Below are positions 1 to 8,101 of a DNA stretch of 49,708 nt, in pieces. The DNA lies in NCBI RefSeq assembly GCF_002574545.1, contig NZ_NUGT01000091.1:1-49708 (forward strand), written 5' to 3'. Position numbers and translations under genes: made by a program. Origin of the DNA: Bacillus sp. AFS055030 (GTDB lineage: Bacteria; Bacillota; Bacilli; Bacillales; Bacillaceae_G). Below the pieces are notes generated by a model. It made no database searches, was not told where the DNA came from, and worked only from the letters and a program-made list of their open reading frames with translations. Each line of letters starts with the position of its first letter. Position 1 is the first letter of the stretch.

Positions 1-45
1 ATGGGGAAGTATCTTTCTATCTTCCGCTGGTTTACTACCTCATGA
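1..45 (-). repeat. diverged inverted copy of the 36.2-kb dispersed repeat
   Basis: The window opens with ATGGGGAAGTA, then 26 nt, then CCTCATGA. The reverse complement of the unit at 36182-36226 has the same two blocks with the same 26-nt spacing. Several spacer positions also agree (CG.T.GT.TA). This suggests a dispersed non-coding repeat family. The match is by eye and the left end may continue outside the window. Confidence 0.4.
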
Positions 46-70
46 ACTCGTCATTCTATAAAAAAGACCT

Positions 71-207
71 TTAAATAAGGACATCCATAATATAATCTTC
101 AACATAATAAAAATCATCATTACTCATCAGTGCTCCCAAAATTAGATAGACTAAAAGAGATACTGGTAATAATCTGAATTCGATTTATATAACCTATTAT
201 TATTCAT
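71..207 (-). pseudogene. small membrane protein broken by one frameshift
   Basis: A purine-rich ribosome site (GAGAGGAAG) precedes an ATG at 207. The frame MNNNRLYKSNSDYYQYLF stops at 151-153. A -1 shift after about codon 8 opens a second frame reading EFRLLPVSLLVYLILGAL and then an acidic tail ending at a TAA (71-73). Joined, they give about 45 residues with one hydrophobic segment. I do not recognise the family. It is either a decayed gene, a sequencing error or a shifted reading. The rest of 1-409 shows no gene. Confidence 0.4.
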
Positions 208-409
208 TTTTTCTTCCTCTCTTGTTTATTTGTCGATCATTTTAGTATTCCACTTATTTATACACTTCTTCACATTCTCTTTAAGCAAAATCACATTTAC
301 CTCTGTCATTATACATTTAAGTATTTTTTACAATATTTTACGGTTAATTTCTCCATAATTAACAGAAAATAGTAGTGCTTAGTAATTAATGAAAAAGGGA
401 GATTTACCA

Positions 410-1177
410 ATGAAGCTTTGGATAACGTCTATATTCTCTATTATAGTAGTTCTATTTACTTCTTGTTCTTCAGTATTTGCTGAACCTAATCATAGGCTTG
501 CGATCGTGATTGATGATTTTGGTAATAACATGAAAGGAACGGACCAAATGCTTTCATTACCAATCCCATTAACAGTTGCGGTGATGCCTTTTTTACCTTC
601 TACTAAAAAGGATGCAACTGTTGCTCACTCTAAAGGCTATGAAGTAATTGTTCACCTGCCAATGGAACCAAGGAACGGGAAGGCAAGTTGGTTAGGACCT
701 AATGCAATTAAAACGAGCTTAAGTGATGAAGAAATACGAAGAAGGGTCCTAGCTGCTATAGATGATGTCCCATACGCTATAGGGATAAATAATCATATGG
801 GATCAAAAGCAACTTCAGATGAGAGAGTAATGCGTATTGTTTTAACTGTTTGTAAAGAAAGAGGTCTATTTTTTTTCGATAGTAAGACGAATTACCGGAG
901 CATAGTGACTAAAGTTGCAGATGAGATCGGCGTACCGGTCATCGAAAACAAGATGTTCTTCGATGATTTTTATACGTATAAACATATAGAAAAGCAAACA
1001 CGATTACTTTTAGAAAAAGTAAAAGTTGAACCAACTATGATCGCAATCGGTCATGTTGGTGAACCAGGCGAAATTACTTCAAATGTAATAAAGGAATACA
1101 TACCTAAAATAAAAGAAGAAGCTAAATTTGTATTTTTATCTGAATTAGTAGAAAATCTGCCAATTCCTTTACATTAA
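410..1177 (+). CDS. divergent polysaccharide deacetylase (DUF610/YibQ-like), exported
   Basis: The 255-residue protein has an N-terminal signal sequence (about residues 1-25, hydrophobic IFSIIVVLFT, probable cleavage after SVFA). The mature part has the landmarks of the DUF610/YibQ branch of the NodB-like fold: LAIVIDDFGNN near the start, HLPMEP, GINNHMGS, FFFDSKT and AIGHVGEP. Members of this branch are extracytoplasmic and often lack proven deacetylase activity, so the substrate is unknown. The ATG at 410 is chosen over the upstream ATG at 389 because AAAGGGAGA sits 8 nt before it. It is monocistronic and ends at a hairpin shared with the convergent gene. Family assignment is confident; function is not. 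Confidence 0.82.
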   Translation: MKLWITSIFSIIVVLFTSCSSVFAEPNHRLAIVIDDFGNNMKGTDQMLSLPIPLTVAVMPFLPSTKKDATVAHSKGYEVIVHLPMEPRNGKASWLGPNAIKTSLSDEEIRRRVLAAIDDVPYAIGINNHMGSKATSDERVMRIVLTVCKERGLFFFDSKTNYRSIVTKVADEIGVPVIENKMFFDDFYTYKHIEKQTRLLLEKVKVEPTMIAIGHVGEPGEITSNVIKEYIPKIKEEAKFVFLSELVENLPIPLH

Positions 1178-1198
1178 ACTACCTGCTGTAAAAATATT

Positions 1199-1232
1199 AG
1201 GAACCGCTATTTTGCGATTCCTATATTTTTTG
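1199..1232. terminator. bidirectional hairpin between convergent genes
   Basis: AGGAACCGC, a TATTTT loop and GCGATTCCT form a stem with one mismatch, followed by a T-rich run on the plus strand. It overlaps the last codons of the minus-strand kinase-like gene. Confidence 0.6.
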
Positions 1233-1755
1233 AAATGTGTTCGTTAAGGTACTCTTCAACCTCATGTATACTTTGAACGATCAATATTTTATCATTGTAA
1301 TCTTTATACTGTTTAAAAAATGATGGTTTCCCCACTTCTTCAAAATACTTGTTCCATTTAAACATTTTGAAAAATATTTTAAGTGTTGGTTTATAATTTG
1401 ACTTCTCTAATTTAAGTTTTTGTAAGAAATATCTTTTAGTAATTCGATACGTTCTAACAGAATAGTTAGTATCTAAAAAAATAATCAACTCTGCATTATG
1501 AAAACTATTTCTTACCCATTCCTCATTATGTACACCTTCAATAATCCATGTATCCAAACGAATAAGAGTATCTAAATAATATTTTCTTTCTTGTTCGGTG
1601 CGCCTGACATCTTTATATCCCTTTTGCCTTTTCCATACAAAATTGTCTAACTCAAAATACGGTATATTTAGCTTTGTAGACATTTGTCTAGCTAATGTCG
1701 TCTTACCACTTCCAACTGAACCAATGATTCGTATTTTCTTTGGTAGTTTATTCAT
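1207..1755 (-). CDS. P-loop nucleotide kinase-like protein (FlaR/AAA_17-type)
   Basis: This 182-residue cytoplasmic protein begins almost directly with a Walker A loop, GSVGSGKTT (about residues 11-19). A YFELDNFVW segment follows, typical of the small adenylate-kinase-like ATPases annotated as 'DNA topology modulation protein FlaR' or AAA_17 family. A Walker-B-like LIIFLD lies near residue 92, followed by arginine-rich helices (RTYRITKRYF). The family phosphorylates or binds small substrates that are mostly undefined, and the FlaR name should not be read as a proven role. ATG 1755 is preferred to GTG 1758. It is a single gene convergent with the deacetylase. Confidence 0.72.
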   Translation of the reverse strand: MNKLPKKIRIIGSVGSGKTTLARQMSTKLNIPYFELDNFVWKRQKGYKDVRRTEQERKYYLDTLIRLDTWIIEGVHNEEWVRNSFHNAELIIFLDTNYSVRTYRITKRYFLQKLKLEKSNYKPTLKIFFKMFKWNKYFEEVGKPSFFKQYKDYNDKILIVQSIHEVEEYLNEHISKNIGIAK

Positions 1756-1845
1756 CACTTAAATCACCACTTATCTTAAAACATTGATACTAATATCATT
1801 CGATTTGGTACTTAAAATGACCTTGTTTTATGAATAGAAAAAATA

Positions 1846-1872
1846 GGAGCTGATCTAGTCAGTTCCTACTAA
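1846..1872 (-). terminator. intrinsic terminator downstream of the YdhG-like gene
   Basis: AGGAGCTGA, TCTAG loop and TCAGTTCCT give a 9-bp stem with one G-U pair. On the minus strand it is followed by ATTTTTTC. It ends the upstream YdhG-like transcript. Confidence 0.65.
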
Positions 1873-1923
1873 GTCGCTATTTATAAAATTTAAAGGTTAC
1901 CAACAAGTTTATAATAGGTAACA

Positions 1924-2295
1924 TTATTTACGCCAAAAAGTGGTATATTCCGCTTTATCTTGAATATTAAACTCTATCATTTTTTCAAGCAATTCATAAT
2001 TTACTGGAACTTTCCAAGGAATCCGAAATAAACCTTTAGTGGCACTATAGCCAGCCTTTTCAATTTCATCAGAAAAGTGCACAATACCTTTTTCTTCAGG
2101 TGATATACTCATATGTTGTTTAGCAGTCGAAATGCCGATGATGAAAGTACCATGATCTGAAAACATAGGTGTATTCCACTTAATTTGTGGCTCTAAACCA
2201 GGAAATTTGTTCGAAATCCAATCCAAAACTTCAGCAGTCCGTTCACGGTGGTCTAGGTGGTCAATTCCTGCTAAATAGTCTGCAAAAACTTCCAT
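1924..2295 (-). CDS. YdhG-like DUF1801 protein (frataxin-like iron chaperone family)
   Basis: A 123-residue soluble protein of the DUF1801/YdhG family. The core is [24 protein letters not shown], then [17 protein letters not shown], and the C-terminal KGLFRIPWK. In Bacillus subtilis the homologue (Fra/YdhG) adopts a frataxin fold and is reported to donate iron for Fe-S and haem assembly; applying that role here is inference. Length matches the family. The start is fixed by GAGGGAAC just upstream. It stands alone with its own terminator downstream and shows no metal-regulated operator that I can see. Confidence 0.8.
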   Translation of the reverse strand: MEVFADYLAGIDHLDHRERTAEVLDWISNKFPGLEPQIKWNTPMFSDHGTFIIGISTAKQHMSISPEEKGIVHFSDEIEKAGYSATKGLFRIPWKVPVNYELLEKMIEFNIQDKAEYTTFWRK

Positions 2296-2405
2296 ATAGT
2301 TCCCTCCTCAAGTAATTTTATGTAGTTTTACCGGTCTCTCAAAATGTTTGCTTTATGTATTTATCTTAAACTATATATTTTACAACTTAAATAGTCAAAA
2401 TTGCT

Positions 2406-2681
2406 TTAAAAAGTCATATCATTACTCGTTGAAAAAAAAGTTATAATGCCTAAAACTAAAATGATAATTAGAAACACCTGGATACATATTCCAACAATAC
2501 TGCAAACCCTTCCAGAAATTGCTAAACCTTTCCCTTTTTCATTCGAATGATTTATTTCAGCAATACTTTTTCTTGAAATAAATAAACCGACTATCCCCAG
2601 AATGAAACCAAGATATGGAATGATGATCGATAATACGCCTAATGTTAATGAAGAAATAGATTTACTATTAATTGTTCCCAT
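2406..2681 (-). CDS. DUF4190-type two-helix membrane protein
   Basis: The 91-residue protein from ATG 2681 has GGGGGAAA 5 nt upstream; the longer frame starting at 2735 lacks a ribosome site. It carries two membrane segments, about residues 10-32 (LGVLSIIIPYLGFILGIVGLFIS) and 55-82, separated by a cytoplasmic KSIAEINHSNEKGKGLAISG loop. The GxxA/KGKGLAI(S/A)G loop is the hallmark of DUF4190. Function is unknown; in other proteins the domain is often fused to signalling or zinc-ribbon modules. No operon partner is within reach. Confidence 0.7.
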   Translation of the reverse strand: MGTINSKSISSLTLGVLSIIIPYLGFILGIVGLFISRKSIAEINHSNEKGKGLAISGRVCSIVGICIQVFLIIILVLGIITFFSTSNDMTF

Positions 2682-2862
2682 TACAATTTCCCCCATGAGT
2701 TTAAAAATATAAATTGTAAAATAGATTACTACCATCCTATTATTTATAATCTTATTTTATATTACACTAACAACTCCTATTTGTAATTTGGGGTAATTTT
2801 AGCATTTCTTATAAAAATTAAGCACCATGAAATCATTCTTGTTTCCAAATTCTATCTTTTAA

Positions 2863-3549
2863 TTATGCAAGTTCCAAAGGCAAATAAGCATATTCCCCGT
2901 CCCTAATAATTTCACACTTTTTAATGGAAATCGGATAGTTAAAAATCGGTCCATCTATCACGGTAGTATGGAACTCACCACTTTCTCCGCATGGATCAAT
3001 GCCCCGATCTTCAAGCTCCTTCACATATTCATGAGTTAACGTTCGTCCTAAATCTTCTTCTCGCATTCCTAACGTTAAGTTGACCGTTACTACAATCGTT
3101 TGAAACCCACTATTTATAAACTGGTCGACAGCTTCACGGTGATTCATTCCCCATAATGGCATTCCAAGCTTTAATCCAACATTTTTTGTAACCTTGTCAT
3201 GCCAACAATCTTGGACGGGCATATCGATGTCACCCGTTACTAATACATCTGCACCTTGATATTTTGCATTTTCTAATAGCTGGGAAAATACTTTTTCATA
3301 TTCCTGCCAACTCGCCACCCCAGTATATACAGGTAACCCTATTGATTCAGCTTGAGCTTGAATTATTTCAGGGGGCATTCCATGGGACCTAGAGCGCTTT
3401 CCTTCTTCCTCTAGCATAACGATTAATCCAAGTGCTTCCCCTATTTTCATAGCTTTATATAAAGCTAGAACACTATCTTTTCCTCCACTAAAAGAAGCTA
3501 TAAATCTACTTCCATTCGCATTATTTTTCCAGTTTACTGTTTCAACCAT
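2863..3549 (-). CDS. diphthine--ammonia ligase-like PP-loop ATPase (Dph6 family)
   Basis: The 228-residue protein has the PP-loop nucleotide motif SFSGGKDSVLALYKA (about residues 19-33) and the family signature DPCGESGEFHTTVIDGPIF near the C-terminus. This places it in the MJ0570/Dph6 group of adenylating amide synthetases. In archaea and eukaryotes Dph6 amidates diphthine on EF-2. Bacteria lack diphthamide, so the bacterial substrate is unknown and the usual product name is probably misleading. The fold and an ATP-pyrophosphatase chemistry are safe. ATG 3549 is the natural start. No neighbouring gene suggests a pathway. Confidence 0.82.
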   Translation of the reverse strand: MVETVNWKNNANGSRFIASFSGGKDSVLALYKAMKIGEALGLIVMLEEEGKRSRSHGMPPEIIQAQAESIGLPVYTGVASWQEYEKVFSQLLENAKYQGADVLVTGDIDMPVQDCWHDKVTKNVGLKLGMPLWGMNHREAVDQFINSGFQTIVVTVNLTLGMREEDLGRTLTHEYVKELEDRGIDPCGESGEFHTTVIDGPIFNYPISIKKCEIIRDGEYAYLPLELA

Positions 3550-3609
3550 TCACAAGTTTCCCCTTTATGCTAATGACTTTTTGCTATCTATACGAACAAA
3601 ATAAATATA

Positions 3610-4299
3610 CTAAAACTTATCTAATGTTCTAGCAATACTACTTACATCCTCAATAGGAGGAAGTTCTCCATTCTCATCTTTAATGATCATATAAGAACCA
3701 GTATCATTTTTATGTCGAACAATTAACTCGATCCCTTCACCTTGATCATTAAGAATTTTTTGATAATAGTTAAAGATATCATGTTCAACTTCTTTTGCTT
3801 TTTCTTTTTTAAACGTTTCGTTTAAATCAATATAAAGTGTTAGCCATAACTTATTTTTTACATTTTCTATTCTATCTGTCAATTGTTCAATCTCTTTTAG
3901 TTGTTCATTACGAAAACCTATATTTAAATCTATTTTTTCAACATTGGTAGGAAATTCATTGGCATAGCCCCATTTTTCTATACCTTTCTTTCTCAAAACT
4001 TCTTCTTGATAAAAGTCAACAATTCGATGCGGTTGATTCCATGCATCAAATGTTATCCCATTTTTTGTAGTTAATGTGGCACCATAACCTACATGATTTC
4101 GATTGTAAAAACCTTTACTCTCAATAATCTTAATTCCGTATTTTTCTTCCATTTTTTCTTTAAGTATTTGTGCCGTTTTCATAATTTTTGCCTTGTCACC
4201 TTTAAATTCTTTTGGAATTAAAACAATCAAACACGCTACAATACCGATAATTACTCCAACTGTTAGTAGTAAGTATAAATTCTTAAATTTACTTCTCAA
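3610..4299 (-). CDS. membrane-anchored hypothetical protein
   Basis: The 229-residue protein starts at a TTG with AGGAGATGAG nine nt upstream. One N-terminal membrane segment (about residues 8-28, LYLLLTVGVIIGIVACLIVLI) is followed by a charged extracytoplasmic domain with no cysteine pair. The outside part has alternating strands and helices (ATLTTKNGITFDAWNQPHRI; LYIDLNETF). I do not recognise a family. It could be a secreted stress or lipoprotein-like factor, but a lipobox is not convincing (VACL lies inside the membrane segment). It is an isolated gene between the Dph6-like and DHFR-like genes. Confidence 0.6.
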   Translation of the reverse strand: MRSKFKNLYLLLTVGVIIGIVACLIVLIPKEFKGDKAKIMKTAQILKEKMEEKYGIKIIESKGFYNRNHVGYGATLTTKNGITFDAWNQPHRIVDFYQEEVLRKKGIEKWGYANEFPTNVEKIDLNIGFRNEQLKEIEQLTDRIENVKNKLWLTLYIDLNETFKKEKAKEVEHDIFNYYQKILNDQGEGIELIVRHKNDTGSYMIIKDENGELPPIEDVSSIARTLDKF

Positions 4300-4399
4300 T
4301 TACTCATCTCCTATTATCGATTTATTAATCTATTTTAATATTCGACAAAATATTTTAACCTCCCTTGTTCTTTTTTCAACCAATTGAGACAAAAATAAG

Positions 4400-4421
4400 A
4401 AGACCGACAATAGTCGATCTT
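4400..4421. terminator. short bidirectional hairpin
   Basis: AAGACCGAC, AATA and GTCGATCTT form a short stem with one mismatch, followed by TTTT on the plus strand and a weak T-rich stretch on the minus strand. It lies downstream of the DHFR-like gene. Confidence 0.45.
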
Positions 4422-4489
4422 TTCGTTGAAATGGCATGAATTAAAATAAAATTAAAAAAGCCTGATTATTTGTCCATCATTTCTTCAAA

Positions 4490-5017
4490 TTATTTCTTTA
4501 CATAATGAAGCATCGCAAGTTGACCTAATTTTTCTACTTTCGTTAAAGTGTATTTTTGAGTAATGTCATCTCCAGTGTAAAGAGAGATTCCTTTTCCTAA
4601 AACAATTGGAGCAATCGCTAGTTGAAATTCATCTATTAAATTTTCTTTAAAAAATTCTCGTGCTAGATTTCCCCCACCTATTAACCATATATCTTTACCA
4701 GTTTGACTTTTTAATTCTTGTATAAAAGTTTTAATATCTCGATTTATAAAAGTAGCATATTCATCTGATCCGGACAAAGATTTTGAAAACACATAGTTTT
4801 TATATGTACGATAAGGATACTCCATATCAAATCCGCGAACGACGTCATATGTCGTTTTTCCCATTACAACAGTGTCAATTCTTTCTAATAGTGTATGATA
4901 GCCAGAGTCTCCTTCTACTTCTGTAGTTTCTAGCCATTCTAGGCTACCATCATTGTTTGCTATATATCCATCAATAGAAGTACCAATATATAATATAATT
5001 TTACGTTGGTTTACCAT
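4490..5017 (-). CDS. dihydrofolate reductase-fold protein (RibD C-terminal family)
   Basis: The 175-residue protein belongs to the DHFR/RibD-C family of NADPH-dependent reductases (YyaP/YwjB-like). It opens with KIILYIGTSIDGYIANNDGSLEWL, has VVMGKTTYDVV and the nucleotide-binding segment DIWLIGGGNLAREFF, and ends with PIVLGKGISLY. These proteins keep the fold but most lack demonstrated folate activity; some act on pyrimidines or are drug-marker-like. Start ATG 5017 follows AGGAGATTTTTT. It is monocistronic and divergent from the mini-ORF/EamA unit, sharing about 110 bp of promoter region. Confidence 0.8.
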   Translation of the reverse strand: MVNQRKIILYIGTSIDGYIANNDGSLEWLETTEVEGDSGYHTLLERIDTVVMGKTTYDVVRGFDMEYPYRTYKNYVFSKSLSGSDEYATFINRDIKTFIQELKSQTGKDIWLIGGGNLAREFFKENLIDEFQLAIAPIVLGKGISLYTGDDITQKYTLTKVEKLGQLAMLHYVKK

Positions 5018-5125
5018 AAAAAATCTCCTATCTTTATTTTTGAAGTTTTTTGTTCTTTACATATTCATTCATCTAATATAATTGAAAGTAACAATAATAT
5101 GCTATTTGAAATAGGGGGAATCTAA

Positions 5126-5242
5126 ATGCCTTTATCATCTATAAATCTATATGATTGGAAACCATTTTCAACATCACCGCCACCACCGTTTACTCCTGGT
5201 GTTCAAACAGTACTATATGAGCTTATATTAAAAACAGATTAA
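5126..5242 (+). CDS. 38-residue proline-rich mini-ORF, candidate leader peptide
   Basis: ATG 5126 has a strong site (AGGGGGAA, 5 nt gap). The peptide begins MPLSSINLYDWKPF and contains TSPPPPFTPG, with four consecutive prolines at codons 18-21 (5177-5188). It ends LKTD at TAA 5240-5242, 46 nt before the EamA start. Runs of three or more prolines are known to stall ribosomes unless EF-P acts. Its last codons (5220-5229) are the exact complement of 5253-5262, which overlaps a second hairpin abutting the next ribosome site. A regulatory leader is inferred. It could instead be an independent small protein; I recognise no family. Confidence 0.6.
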   Translation: MPLSSINLYDWKPFSTSPPPPFTPGVQTVLYELILKTD

Positions 5243-5282
5243 GAATCTGCGAAATATAAGCTGTTTCGTAGATTCGAAGGAG
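5220..5282 (+). promoter_or_regulatory. two competing RNA hairpins before the EamA ribosome site
   Basis: Stem A pairs AGCTTATATT (5220-5229) with AATATAAGCT (5253-5262), 10 of 10. Stem B pairs GAATCTGCGAAA (5243-5254) with TTTCGTAGATTC (5264-5275), 12 pairs with one G-U, and ends one base before the ribosome site GAAGGAG (5276-5282). The loop of B is the 3' arm of A, so both cannot form fully at once. Arm A lies inside the last codons of the mini-ORF. There is no T-run, so this would act on translation rather than termination. The ribosome site itself is not base-paired in B. Confidence 0.55.
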
Positions 5283-5288
5283 TAGACG

Positions 5289-6185
5289 ATGAAATCTAAA
5301 ATTCAATTCCTACTTTCAATGGTAATCTTTGGTACGATTGGCGTATTCATAAGATACATTGATTTAGCTTCGAGTGAAATAGCTTTATTGCGTGGTTTAA
5401 TTGGTAGTTTATTTTTAATAACATACATGTTGATCGGTAAGAAGAAATTATCGTGGGCATCAGTCAAAAATAATGTTTATATTTTGTTACTTTCTAGCAT
5501 TACATTGGGTGGAAATTGGATATTCCTTTTTCAAGCTTATAAATATACAACTGTCTCAAACGCAGCACTAAGTTATTATTTTGCACCAGTCTTTGTCCTG
5601 ATCTTATCACCATTGGTTCTGAAAGAAAGATTATCAACTAAGAAGTTAATATGTATTCTAATAGCTATCATCGGGATGATATTAGTTGTTTCAAGTGGTG
5701 GATTAAGCACAACTAGATTAGAAGATTTTATTGGAATTGGTTATGGATTATTAGCTGCTGTGTTTTATGCATCTCTAATGTTACTTAATAAGTTTATTAA
5801 AAATATGGGTGGTTTAGAAATTACACTGATCCAGCTTGGAACAGCATCATTTCTTCTTATACCTTATGTATTCATTACAGAAGGTTTCGGGATATTGGAA
5901 TTGTCAGTTTCTTCAATGCCATTACTATTCATCTTAGGAATGGTTCACACAGGCATTGGATTCTTGTTATTCTTTTCAAGTATGCAGAAATTAAGCGGAC
6001 AAAGCATAGCAGCATTAAGTTATGTTGATCCAATCACCTCTTTATTCATTTCAACTGTTTTCTTACATGAGAAAATGACAATTGTTCAACTGATTGGTGG
6101 GGCCTTGCTATTAGGTTCCACATTTATCAGTGAGAATCATTCAATGAAATTGTCTAAACCATTTTTGAAAAAAACAGCTAAATAA
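5289..6185 (+). CDS. EamA/DMT-family ten-helix transporter
   Basis: The 298-residue inner-membrane protein consists of two EamA repeats of about five helices each. Landmarks are an N-terminal MVIFGTIGVFIRYI, FAPVFVLILSPLVLKERLS closing the first repeat, and LSYVDPITSLFISTVFLHEKMT closing the second. DMT proteins export or import amino acids, drugs or metabolites by drug/metabolite:H+ exchange; the substrate here cannot be read. GAAGGAG lies 6 nt before ATG 5289, right behind hairpin B of the leader. A perfect hairpin terminator follows at 6192-6225, so the mini-ORF and this gene form the transcript. Confidence 0.85.
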   Translation: MKSKIQFLLSMVIFGTIGVFIRYIDLASSEIALLRGLIGSLFLITYMLIGKKKLSWASVKNNVYILLLSSITLGGNWIFLFQAYKYTTVSNAALSYYFAPVFVLILSPLVLKERLSTKKLICILIAIIGMILVVSSGGLSTTRLEDFIGIGYGLLAAVFYASLMLLNKFIKNMGGLEITLIQLGTASFLLIPYVFITEGFGILELSVSSMPLLFILGMVHTGIGFLLFFSSMQKLSGQSIAALSYVDPITSLFISTVFLHEKMTIVQLIGGALLLGSTFISENHSMKLSKPFLKKTAK

Positions 6186-6191
6186 TGAAAT

Positions 6192-6225
6192 AAACAGTGG
6201 GAAGATACGGTTTCCCACTGTTTTT
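6192..6225 (+). terminator. intrinsic terminator of the EamA gene
   Basis: AAACAGTGGGAA, a GATACGG loop and TTCCCACTGTTT followed by TTT make a 12-bp perfect stem. It may serve the convergent metallophosphoesterase as well. Confidence 0.85.
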
Positions 6226-6233
6226 CATTTAGA

Positions 6234-6953
6234 TTATGAATTTCTATACTTTGCAAACATTATTTCATCATGGTATTTTTCTAGATCCGGTAATTTTAAC
6301 TTTTCGGCAATCATCAGTTCTGCTTCCCTATCATATTCTACCCTTACAAATTGGATCGAATTAGTTGAATAAGATCCATCAAGAATCGCATATGATGCTG
6401 ACGTCAAATCAAGGGAATTTCCAACACTTCCTACATTGCATAAAATTCCGTTTTTGAAAGTTTCCATAAAAGTAGTATGTATGTCCCCATAAAAGATAAT
6501 ATCAGGAGTCTTTTCATTCTCGTTTGAATTTGTAATTTCACTATTTTCAAACATACTTAACCGTTTTTCAATTGGATGAAAAGGTAAAATCCTCTCAAAT
6601 TCACTTCTAGGTGAAGCGTGAAAGAACCTAATTAATTGTCCATTTAATTCTAGGTCAATATGAAAAGGTAATGAAGATAGAAATTGATAGTCCTTTTCAG
6701 TTAATCGGTCTCTAAACCATCGAATAAAATCATTTTCTGCAGGTGACTGAATAAATACATCCCAATTGCCACGAACTACTTTTTCGCAATTTTTTTGAAC
6801 AAGTTCTATACACTCTGAGCCTTGAGGCCCTTTTCCAATTAGATCACCTAAGCAAAAAATCCTCTCAATTTGCCTAGCGCGAATGTCTTTTAAAACTGCC
6901 TCTAATGCAGTCTTATTTCCGTGGATATCTGAAATAATTGCTATTTTTGTCAT
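6234..6953 (-). CDS. calcineurin-like metallophosphoesterase
   Basis: The 239-residue cytoplasmic protein shows the full metal-ligand set of the calcineurin-like phosphoesterase superfamily (YfcE/MJ0936-type): DIHGN (Asp9, His11), GDLIGKGP, RGNWD, FFHASP and GDIHTTF, with NVGSVGN after it. Such enzymes hydrolyse phosphodiesters or phosphomonoesters using two metals; the substrate is unknown. Start ATG 6953 follows GGAGGGAGC. It differs in sequence from the truncated metallophosphoesterase fragment at 16765, so that fragment was not copied from this gene. Confidence 0.82.
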   Translation of the reverse strand: MTKIAIISDIHGNKTALEAVLKDIRARQIERIFCLGDLIGKGPQGSECIELVQKNCEKVVRGNWDVFIQSPAENDFIRWFRDRLTEKDYQFLSSLPFHIDLELNGQLIRFFHASPRSEFERILPFHPIEKRLSMFENSEITNSNENEKTPDIIFYGDIHTTFMETFKNGILCNVGSVGNSLDLTSASYAILDGSYSTNSIQFVRVEYDREAELMIAEKLKLPDLEKYHDEIMFAKYRNS

Positions 6954-7162
6954 GATGCTCCCTCCTGTTCTATCCTATTTACATTTTACATCAAAGACTC
7001 AATCAAATTATGCCTAATAAACTAGTAAACATTAATACTTGATAAAGTAATTATAAACCAATTCAATTTAAAAGTTTATTAATACTTCCTTATTATGTAT
7101 AAAGGAAAAAGGAGCTATTTTGTAGCCCCTCGTTTATTCTTATTAAACTGTAGAGCTAATTA

Positions 7163-7208
7163 AAAAAACGGCTGTCCTTAATCATTTCAAATAGGTCAGC
7201 CATTTTTT
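7163..7208 (-). terminator. terminator downstream of DUF975 gene
   Basis: GGCTGTCCT and AGGTCAGCC pair around a 14-nt loop with one mismatch. T-runs flank both sides, so it can work on either strand; on the minus strand it ends the DUF975 transcript. Confidence 0.6.
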
Positions 7209-7212
7209 GAAT

Positions 7213-7905
7213 TTAAATACCTTTTACACTAATATTTGAGTCATTTTCTTTATTTTTTAATTCATGATAAAAATGTGCCTCACTTGCATTCATATACGGA
7301 AACAACCACAAAAACCCAATCCCAACCGTTAATATGCATAAAATAATCCAACCTATAAAAGAGATGTCTAAACAAAACAATTTCCACTTATATCCATCCA
7401 TCATTCTCCTACTTTTCGTAATGGCATCATTAGGAGTCAGATGAGGTTCTTCAATAAATATGTATGGGGCCATTCTATATGAATATGATTTTATAATGCC
7501 AGGAACAATCAAAAGTAATGTCCAAAGCGTAGAATATAAATAAGTTAAGAAATTTAGTAAAAATGCATTTAAATATAAGTTCAAATTTCTAAAATAATAA
7601 AATATTGTTTGTAATGAATAAGGTTGCACATCTTCCTTTGTCGCAAAGGTATATAACCTTGTACTCCCAATTGTAATAATTGCCGTAATAAATAAACTAT
7701 AAATAAGTGTTAGGTAATCATTCCAATCAATTACATAGGATATGTATTTCGTCAAATTATTTTCAATGGGATTCGGAAAGTATGTAGAAAGTCGATTTTC
7801 AACGAATGTAGTTAGCAGTAGTACGATGATCGTATATCCAACAAATTTTTTCCAATTCCCGCTCAAGGTATCTCTTGCTCTTGAGCGTAATTCTTCAAGG
7901 TACAT
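7213..7905 (-). CDS. DUF975 multi-pass membrane protein
   Basis: The 230-residue protein begins with the DUF975 signature, an amphipathic RARDTLSGNWKKFVGYTIIV leader entering the first membrane segment. Four to five further hydrophobic segments include IYSLFITAIITIGSTRLY and FIGWIILCILTVGIGFLWLF. The family motif PYIFIEEPHLTPNDAITKSRRMMDGYKWKLF lies between the last helices. Role unknown; DUF975 members are common, uncharacterised inner-membrane proteins of Firmicutes. ATG 7905 has an excellent AAGGAGGTG site. It is monocistronic. Confidence 0.8.
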   Translation of the reverse strand: MYLEELRSRARDTLSGNWKKFVGYTIIVLLLTTFVENRLSTYFPNPIENNLTKYISYVIDWNDYLTLIYSLFITAIITIGSTRLYTFATKEDVQPYSLQTIFYYFRNLNLYLNAFLLNFLTYLYSTLWTLLLIVPGIIKSYSYRMAPYIFIEEPHLTPNDAITKSRRMMDGYKWKLFCLDISFIGWIILCILTVGIGFLWLFPYMNASEAHFYHELKNKENDSNISVKGI

Positions 7906-8101
7906 GAAAGCACCTCCTTCCTAGTTATACATATAAAATTCAATATGATTCTACAAATCCCTTTTTTAAAACTATGTCAATATTTTTTTACTCTAGCAAG
8001 GTAACATTTTGTTCACATATGATATTAATTTTCTTTTATTTTCCTCCGATTTAATTATTGAGGGTCTTTACCATTCCTAAATTTAAGGAGGATAAAATAA
8101 A

